Positions 14,438-18,578 of a stretch of DNA of 18,578 nt are shown here, piece by piece. The position numbers and the translations under genes are program-made. Under the pieces are notes generated by a model. That model saw only the letters and a program-made list of their open reading frames with translations, searched no databases and was not told the DNA's origin. Numbering within the stretch: the first letter of the stretch is position 1; the number at the start of each line of letters is the position of its first letter. This DNA comes from an uncultured Veillonella sp. (lineage in GTDB: Bacteria; Bacillota; Negativicutes; Veillonellales; Veillonellaceae): positions 1 through 18,578 of the forward strand of contig CAKPXN010000028.1 of NCBI GenBank assembly GCA_934202095.1. Direction: 5' to 3'.

Positions 14438-15766
14438 ATGAATAGAAAATTAGTAGCAAGTTTAGTGTCTTGTTTTGTATTAGGTTCTGTTAGTGCTTAT
14501 GCAGCCAATCCATTTAGCGATGTAACGCCAGATTCTTGGGCATATCAATCTGTGTCTCAATTGGCGAATGCGGGCATTATTAATGGCTACCCAGATGGGA
14601 CTTTCAAAGGCAATAAAGATATTACACGCTATGAAATGGCTCAAATGGTAGCGAAAGCCATGGCAAACCAAGACCGTGCTAATGCGGAACAACAAGCTAT
14701 GATCAATCGCTTGGCCGATGAATTTAGCAATGAACTTAACACATTGGGCGTGCGTGTAGCAAAATTAGAAGATCAAGTGGGCAATGTTAAGGTTACTGGT
14801 AATTATCGTTTGCGTTATCGCGGTAGCCAATTGAAAGATGATGCGTATGCTTATGGTACACATTCTTCCTTTGATTATCGGGCTCGTGTAATCTTTAATG
14901 CAAAGGTAAATGACAAAACCGATGCTGTTGTTCGTGTACAAGGCGCTGGTGAGCTCGGTAATAGCGCTCCTACACAAGGTAAAATTAACCTTGCTTATGT
15001 AGACCATCATTTTGGCAAGGATACAACGTTGCGCGTAGGACGTCAATTATATACGCCTGCGCTAGGTCTTATGTATGATGACCTTATTGATGGGGCACGC
15101 CTCATGTATAAACATGGTAAGTTAGACGTATCCGCTAGCTATGGTTATTGGTGGGGTGGTGCAGGTACATATCAAGATAAAGAAAATACCATCACAGCTG
15201 CTATGCTTGAAGTAAAAGGTAAACTTAATAAACATGTTACTCTTGGCGGTATGTATGGCCGATTCCATAATGGTAAATTATATCAAGGTCAAGATATTGA
15301 TGCGGCTACAGGTAAACAAGTTAAATCCTTTATCGATTCCCCATACAAAAATATTTGGGGCCTTAATGCGAATATGAACTTCAACCGTTGGAACGTATTC
15401 GGCGAATGGCTAACAGCACCAGGCATATCCAATTCCCAAGCTTGGATGGCTAGCGTAGGTTATGGTAACTACAATATTAGTAAAGCTCGCACCTATAGCG
15501 TACGTGGTCAATACTATTATGAAGAAGCTAACTCTCCTGTCTTCAGTAGCGCCTTTGCACCAGCATATAGTTTCTATAACCAACATTATGTGGATACAAA
15601 AGGTGTCGCTCATGTACGCAATGGTTATAAAGGCTTTGTAGCTAATGTAAACTACGTTCCATATAAAAACGTATCCATTGGTGCATACTATGGCTTCGCT
15701 AATAAAGATATGGATGGTAACCACTTAGGTGATTACTGGCGTACAGACGTGAACTTCATGTTCTAA
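14438..15766 (+). CDS. OmpM-family outer-membrane porin with N-terminal SLH domain
   Basis: This 442-aa protein has a signal peptide (1-22, cut after AYA), an SLH domain (25-75, FSDVTPDSWAY and GYPDGTFKG, ending in ITRYEMAQMV), a coiled coil (about 76-115, ending VRVAKLEDQ), and a beta-barrel (about 118-442) of alternating polar and hydrophobic strands ending in Phe, as outer-membrane proteins do. In Negativicutes this layout defines OmpM. The barrel lies in the outer membrane and the SLH domain binds polyamine-modified peptidoglycan, holding outer membrane and wall together. Veillonella carries several ompM paralogues, and which one this is cannot be told. The SLH domain is close to that of the adhesin at 9031-11037. 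It is shorter on loops than large general porins, so pore selectivity is unknown. Confidence 0.93.
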   Translation: MNRKLVASLVSCFVLGSVSAYAANPFSDVTPDSWAYQSVSQLANAGIINGYPDGTFKGNKDITRYEMAQMVAKAMANQDRANAEQQAMINRLADEFSNELNTLGVRVAKLEDQVGNVKVTGNYRLRYRGSQLKDDAYAYGTHSSFDYRARVIFNAKVNDKTDAVVRVQGAGELGNSAPTQGKINLAYVDHHFGKDTTLRVGRQLYTPALGLMYDDLIDGARLMYKHGKLDVSASYGYWWGGAGTYQDKENTITAAMLEVKGKLNKHVTLGGMYGRFHNGKLYQGQDIDAATGKQVKSFIDSPYKNIWGLNANMNFNRWNVFGEWLTAPGISNSQAWMASVGYGNYNISKARTYSVRGQYYYEEANSPVFSSAFAPAYSFYNQHYVDTKGVAHVRNGYKGFVANVNYVPYKNVSIGAYYGFANKDMDGNHLGDYWRTDVNFMF

Positions 15767-15793
15767 TACATATTATATTTTACTTTTATAATG

Positions 15794-15856
15794 CGTTACG
15801 TTATGTTGCGATTTTCGTTACAATGTATTGCGTTTTAAAAGCTGGTTCGCTATACT
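15794..15856 (+). promoter_or_regulatory. Promoter and repeat operator of the toxin-antitoxin operon
   Basis: TTGCGT (15828-15833) and TATACT (15851-15856) are 17 bp apart. Two imperfect 22-bp direct repeats (15794-15815 and 15816-15837, 16 of 22 identical, both beginning CGTTAC) lie over and upstream of the -35 box. Ribbon-helix-helix antitoxins commonly repress their own promoter through such repeats, so this is a likely DinJ-like binding site. Confidence 0.5.
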
Positions 15857-15875
15857 AAGTGTAAGAGGTGATAGT

Positions 15876-16148
15876 ATGGCAACTACAAATTTGAATATTA
15901 GAACAGATAAAACAATAAAAGAGCAAGCTGATCAAATTTATTCTGAATTAGGATTAAGTATGACTGCAGCTATTAATATGTTTTTACGAGCTACGATTCG
16001 AACAAATGGAATTCCCTTTTCTTTGACATTGAATGAACCAAATCAAACAACTATAGAGGCCATCGAAGAAGGTCGACGTATAGCTAGAGATCCGAATGTG
16101 AAAGGATATCATTCTATTGATGAATTAAAGGCGGCTTTAGATGTATGA
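15876..16148 (+). CDS. Type II antitoxin, RelB/DinJ family
   Basis: This 90-aa protein has a ribbon-helix-helix DNA-binding fold at 3-45: strand TTNLNIRTD, then helix KTIKEQADQIYSELG and helix MTAAINMFLRATIRTNGIPF. That layout is diagnostic for RelB/DinJ antitoxins. The C-terminal half (about 50-90) would wrap the toxin. AAGAGGTG precedes ATG 15876 by 5 nt; an upstream in-frame TTG at 15828 overlaps the promoter and is rejected. The toxin gene overlaps by 4 nt (ATGA), so the two are translated together. The protein should neutralise YafQ and repress the operon. Confidence 0.93.
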   Translation: MATTNLNIRTDKTIKEQADQIYSELGLSMTAAINMFLRATIRTNGIPFSLTLNEPNQTTIEAIEEGRRIARDPNVKGYHSIDELKAALDV

Positions 16149-16426
16149 CATATGAGGTGAAGTTTACTTCTCAATTTAAAAAAGATCTGAAGAAAGCTAA
16201 AAAACAACATAGAGATTTGGATAAATTATTTGATATCGTTAATATTTTAGCTGAAGGTAAAGCTTTACCTTCACAGTATAAGGACCATAACCTATCTGGC
16301 AATTATAAGAATTGCCGTGAGTGCCATATAGCTCCAGATTGGTTGTTAATATATGAATATATTGATGATATACTGGTGCTATCCCTGACTAGGATTGGGA
16401 CCCATGCGGAGTTGTTCAAAATGTAA
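16145..16426 (+). CDS. yafQ: YafQ-family mRNA-interferase toxin
   Basis: This 93-aa endoribonuclease of the RelE/YafQ superfamily cleaves mRNA in the ribosomal A site when its antitoxin is lost. Residues matching the E. coli YafQ active site are present: His48 in YKDHNL, His61 and Asp65 in RECHIAPDW, His87 in IGTHAELF, and Phe91. LPSQYKDH and LLIYEY are also family-typical. The set of active residues is complete, so the toxin should be functional. The 4-nt overlap with the antitoxin stop codon and the terminator directly after the gene define a two-gene operon. Confidence 0.95.
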   Translation: MTYEVKFTSQFKKDLKKAKKQHRDLDKLFDIVNILAEGKALPSQYKDHNLSGNYKNCRECHIAPDWLLIYEYIDDILVLSLTRIGTHAELFKM

Positions 16427-16427
16427 T

Positions 16428-16457
16428 AAGAGGCTGTCATTATTGACAGCCTCTTTT
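16428..16457. terminator. Terminator between the toxin gene and the HipA-like gene
   Basis: AAGAGGCTGTCA (16428-16439) pairs perfectly with 16444-16455 around TTAT and is followed by TTTT on the plus strand. On the minus strand it stands directly after the hipA-like stop codon and is followed by TTATTACATTTT, so it may serve both genes. Confidence 0.85.
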
Positions 16458-16458
16458 G

Positions 16459-17652
16459 CTATTGTTGCGGTATATTAGGATGCATGAAATTGATGTGTTT
16501 TTCGTCGAGTAAACGGATAAAATAAGCAGCTCGTTGTTGTATGTAGGACTCTAATATATCTAATTTTGTATCTGTTAGTATATCTGATGGGATACGATTA
16601 AATTTAAATCCTAATAATGGTGTTAACATGGCACGGTGCGAATCGTGAAGATATAATTTTGCCAATGTATCAAAGGAGAGTCCCCAGAAACTCATATCTT
16701 TTACAGCATTTAAATCTGAGTATTCATCGTCAGTTATATTGTAGAATAATGAATTGCCATGATCAAAGAGAGGGGCTGGACCCAGGATACGATTGCTTTC
16801 ATTATCAATGAGAACACCAAAATTGTTGAGATGTCGGTCAGTATTATGAATGAGTGCATCAAACACCATCATATTGGAAAATGGCATAATACCGTATAGG
16901 CTAGCGATATCGTGCTGCTTATCATACAACATGAGTTCATCCCGAGACATCGCGTCATCTAAGAGCCCAGATATAGGCATATATCCAATCTGTTCTGACG
17001 TGAATAGAGGACAAGCACTGACTAGTTGATCATGGAATGTAGTGAGTTTATATTCCGCATGTTTCAGGCCCATAGCGGTCGCAATCTGGCTAGCATATAC
17101 TTCACTGAGTGCCTCAAGCCCTCCATTGGCATAGCGAGGTGTTGAACCTTTATATAAATAAATGACATCATTTTCACGATGCCAACACTTACGGAGCATG
17201 CCGTTTGTCGTGTATTCTGGGGTCGTCACAATACCTTGTATATGACTATCTTCGCCGGTGAAAGCAATGCCTGCTACAATTTCACTAAATGGATTATCGT
17301 ATAAATTAACATCTGACCATGAAACTGTGGAATGGACCGGCTTGACCCAGAATGTATCATTTAAGGATAAACCATAGGTTACATCTAAATATCGATATGG
17401 ATTCTCTGTGTCTGAAATGGCATCTAATAAATTCTCAACAAATGCACGATTATTTGGAATCTTACGTTGTAATAACCAATTTTTTAGTCCTTTTATGGTA
17501 GGTTGCATATTTATTGGTAATGACGCATTATCTATGATTGTTAAATCAGAAATATCCATGCGAACCAATGTGGTTAGATTGACAACTTCTTCGTGTCTCT
17601 CGATGCGAAACTGCAATATAGGGGCGTTTTTGTTGAGTAATACGTATTCCAT
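16459..17652 (-). CDS. HipA-like serine/threonine kinase
   Basis: This 397-aa protein contains a HipA-type kinase fold at about 140-330. The likely ATP-binding lysine is in VIYLYKGST (K168). The catalytic loop is DALIHNTDRHLNNFGVL, with Asp272 and Asn276/277, and the metal-binding DFG equivalent is LFDHG (Asp297). TPEYTTNGMLRKCW is a substrate-loop-like stretch. The first 130 residues, with LKNWLLQRKIPNNR, are found in Firmicutes HipA-like proteins rather than in E. coli HipA. There is no HipB-like HTH gene beside it; the upstream neighbour is the divergent 133-aa protein. It could be a solitary kinase of CtkA type or part of a non-canonical toxin system. AAGGAGG stands 6 nt before the ATG. 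Target unknown. Confidence 0.85.
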   Translation of the reverse strand: MEYVLLNKNAPILQFRIERHEEVVNLTTLVRMDISDLTIIDNASLPINMQPTIKGLKNWLLQRKIPNNRAFVENLLDAISDTENPYRYLDVTYGLSLNDTFWVKPVHSTVSWSDVNLYDNPFSEIVAGIAFTGEDSHIQGIVTTPEYTTNGMLRKCWHRENDVIYLYKGSTPRYANGGLEALSEVYASQIATAMGLKHAEYKLTTFHDQLVSACPLFTSEQIGYMPISGLLDDAMSRDELMLYDKQHDIASLYGIMPFSNMMVFDALIHNTDRHLNNFGVLIDNESNRILGPAPLFDHGNSLFYNITDDEYSDLNAVKDMSFWGLSFDTLAKLYLHDSHRAMLTPLLGFKFNRIPSDILTDTKLDILESYIQQRAAYFIRLLDEKHINFMHPNIPQQ

Positions 17653-17688
17653 GCGAATCCTCCTTCCCTTTGAGTTTTATATATGCTC

Positions 17689-17697
17689 ATTATAGCA
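17689..17697 (-). promoter_or_regulatory. Extended -10 promoter of the HipA-like gene
   Basis: On the minus strand TGC-TATAAT (TATAAT at 17689-17694, TGC at 17695-17697) gives a perfect -10 with the TG extension. The -35 region is poor. The start lies about 30 nt before the ATG. Confidence 0.5.
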
Positions 17698-17767
17698 TAC
17701 GGAAAAGTCTATATAATTAATATAGTTATTAATCAAATCATCTTAGCTAATTAGTTATTAAATTGGA

Positions 17768-17776
17768 TGTTATAAT
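17768..17776 (+). promoter_or_regulatory. Extended -10 promoter of the 133-aa protein gene
   Basis: TGT-TATAAT is a perfect -10 with TG extension. No good -35 is seen. The leader would be about 25 nt, with GGAGAG 5 nt before ATG 17809. Confidence 0.45.
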
Positions 17777-17808
17777 AAAAAATATTAAGTTGTTTATGGA
17801 GAGTAATA

Positions 17809-18210
17809 ATGTATGAAATTGTAAATGAACCTAATTTAATAATATCATTTGATATGGATACACAACTATCTCCTTTTGGTGCCTTTGGTATTTATATCAA
17901 ACAAGGAAATCACTGTTGTTCAGCTATCATTGATACCGGTGACTGGTGGGGGATACATAGAGGATATACTGAGCTCGTCGGTATGAATCAGACATGTAAA
18001 GGGAAAGCTAGTTTTCGTCAGTATCTGAGTAACGGTGGTAATAAACTTATATTTACATTAGATTCCAAAGGTGGTCTTAATATCAATGTTGTTATATGTG
18101 AGTATAATTACGAGTGTAAGATGACTATTGAAAGCTTAGACCAAACGTATTTACCCAAATTTATTGCGCTTTTTAAAATATTTCTTGCGCGGAAGCCTAA
18201 AGAAAGATAG
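17809..18210 (+). CDS. Hypothetical 133-aa protein, possible immunity-like protein
   Basis: I do not recognise this protein. It has no signal peptide, and its only notable hydrophobic run is a short one near the C-terminus (FIALFKIFLARK). It is rich in Tyr, Trp and Gly (SPFGAFGIYIKQG, DTGDWWGIHRGYTELVG) and reads like an alternating beta-sheet fold with a short C-terminal helix. Size, composition and isolated position resemble the small cytoplasmic immunity proteins found beside polymorphic toxins, but no toxin is seen here and this is only an impression. GGAGAG before the ATG and an extended -10 promoter support it as a real gene. It diverges from the HipA-like kinase, so a functional link to that gene is possible but unproven. 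Confidence 0.65.
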   Translation: MYEIVNEPNLIISFDMDTQLSPFGAFGIYIKQGNHCCSAIIDTGDWWGIHRGYTELVGMNQTCKGKASFRQYLSNGGNKLIFTLDSKGGLNINVVICEYNYECKMTIESLDQTYLPKFIALFKIFLARKPKER

Positions 18211-18248
18211 TTTATATTGTTTAGGTTTAAAATATATAGGGGGATTAA

Positions 18249-18330
18249 AAAATAGAACAGGCCTGTACTAATTTACAGAAAGGATATATAGGGTTCCTAC
18301 AAAATAGAACAGGCCTGTTCTATTTTGTAG
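18249..18330. repeat. Perfect 34-bp palindrome plus a degenerate direct copy 52 bp upstream
   Basis: CTACAAAATAGAACAGG (18297-18313) is followed at once by its exact reverse complement (18314-18330), giving two 17-bp arms without spacer. The first 18 bases of the palindromic core, AAAATAGAACAGGCCTGT, also occur at 18249-18266, 52 bp upstream. There the right arm has decayed (ACTAATTTACAG). The similarity continues beyond the palindrome into GGAT(A/G)TAT, so a 52-bp unit was probably duplicated. No T-run follows on either strand, so it is not a terminator. The N6 gap in GAAC-AGGCCT-GTTC does not fit the usual LexA box (N4). Confidence 0.85.
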
Positions 18331-18381
18331 AAGGGGATGTATTCGAGTCCCTATCTCCTAATATTCTATAATTTAGCAATT

Positions 18382-18415
18382 AAAAAGAGTCGCTCCATAT
18401 GGTGCGACTCTTTTT
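18382..18415. terminator. Bidirectional terminator between the 133-aa gene and the sugar-binding protein gene
   Basis: AAAAAGAGTCGC (18382-18393) pairs with 18404-18415. One mismatch and two further pairs close an ATAT loop. T-runs are present on both strands. It lies 24 nt beyond the stop codon of the minus-strand gene. Confidence 0.87.
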
Positions 18416-18438
18416 CTGTACCCAGTTTCTATGTTTAA

Positions 18439-18578
18439 TTATTTTGTAACAACTTTAAGATCTACAGGGATTTTAGCTTCTACAGCTTCGCCTTTAATAA
18501 TTTTTTGAGCTGTATCGATAGCGATTTTACCCATTTGGTCTGGTTGTTGAGCAATTGTTGCAGCCAATGTGCCGTCTT
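18439..18578 (-). CDS. Periplasmic sugar-binding protein of an ABC transporter, RbsB-like (3' end only)
   Basis: The last 45 codons are present on the minus strand and continue past the window edge. They read [20 protein letters not shown], then [20 protein letters not shown] and KVVTK before TAA. This is the usual end of type 1 periplasmic sugar-binding proteins (ribose, galactose, xylose group). [16 protein letters not shown] forms part of the C-terminal lobe, and [10 protein letters not shown] is the last strand. The protein delivers a sugar to a membrane ABC transporter or a chemoreceptor. The sugar cannot be read from this fragment. The gene ends before the terminator at 18382-18415. Confidence 0.85.
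   Translation of the reverse strand, partial: DGTLAATIAQQPDQMGKIAIDTAQKIIKGEAVEAKIPVDLKVVTK

Noticed and set aside
18304..18323. LexA/SOS box in the palindrome
   Set aside because: GAAC and GTTC are 6 bp apart, not 4 as in the Gram-positive SOS box, and no SOS gene is next to it.
18325..18360. tRNA-like T-arm (TTCGAGTCCC)
   Set aside because: The flanking bases do not pair as a T-stem, and no acceptor, D or anticodon arm is found upstream. The segment is part of the duplicated 52-bp unit.
1..18578. CRISPR array, rRNA or complete tRNA genes
   Set aside because: No regularly spaced repeats with unique spacers and no rRNA or full tRNA sequence were seen on either strand.

Overview
The window looks like Veillonella (class Negativicutes, diderm Firmicutes). 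It is low in G+C, has strong AGGAGG-type ribosome binding sites, and encodes outer-membrane proteins carrying S-layer homology (SLH) domains: an OmpM-type porin and a YadA-type trimeric adhesin with an SLH domain after its membrane anchor. The genus is inferred from these traits, not from a database match.

Layout. 1-2510: the possible start of a transposase-like gene at the left edge, alanine racemase (alr, minus), and a divergent D-2-hydroxyacid dehydrogenase (plus). A perfect 23-bp tandem duplication lies between the last two. 2555-5851: a minus-strand pyruvate formate-lyase (PFL) operon in which PFL is split. The catalytic body (705 aa, with the Cys-Cys pair) and the glycyl-radical domain (79 aa, RVSGY) are separate genes, each with its own ribosome binding site, followed by the activase gene pflA. 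6103-8320: an EamA-type transporter, a probable ECF-transporter S component behind a structured leader, and a small two-helix membrane protein. A very long bidirectional hairpin separates the last two, which converge.

8321-9030 is an AT-rich non-coding stretch with helically phased repeats and a candidate promoter, ahead of the adhesin gene (9031-11037). 11160-11834: a GNAT acetyltransferase with its own promoter and terminator. 11944-14330: a pyroglutamate module made of a two-part DUF969/DUF979 5-oxoproline transporter and pyroglutamyl-peptidase I. 14438-15766: an SLH porin of the OmpM family. 15794-16457: a DinJ/YafQ-type toxin-antitoxin pair. 16459-17652: a solitary HipA-like kinase on the minus strand. 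17809-18210: an unrecognised 133-aa protein, followed by a perfect 34-bp palindrome and a degenerate second copy. The right edge holds the 3' end of a ribose-type periplasmic sugar-binding protein gene (minus).

How the parts fit. The PFL operon serves anaerobic pyruvate cleavage to acetyl-CoA and formate. The transporter genes and pcp serve peptide and pyroglutamate salvage. The adhesin and porin belong to the cell envelope and probably both tether the outer membrane to peptidoglycan. The most notable items are the split PFL, the adhesin with an SLH domain behind its barrel, the ECF-S leader with competing hairpins, and the palindromic repeat pair near the right edge.
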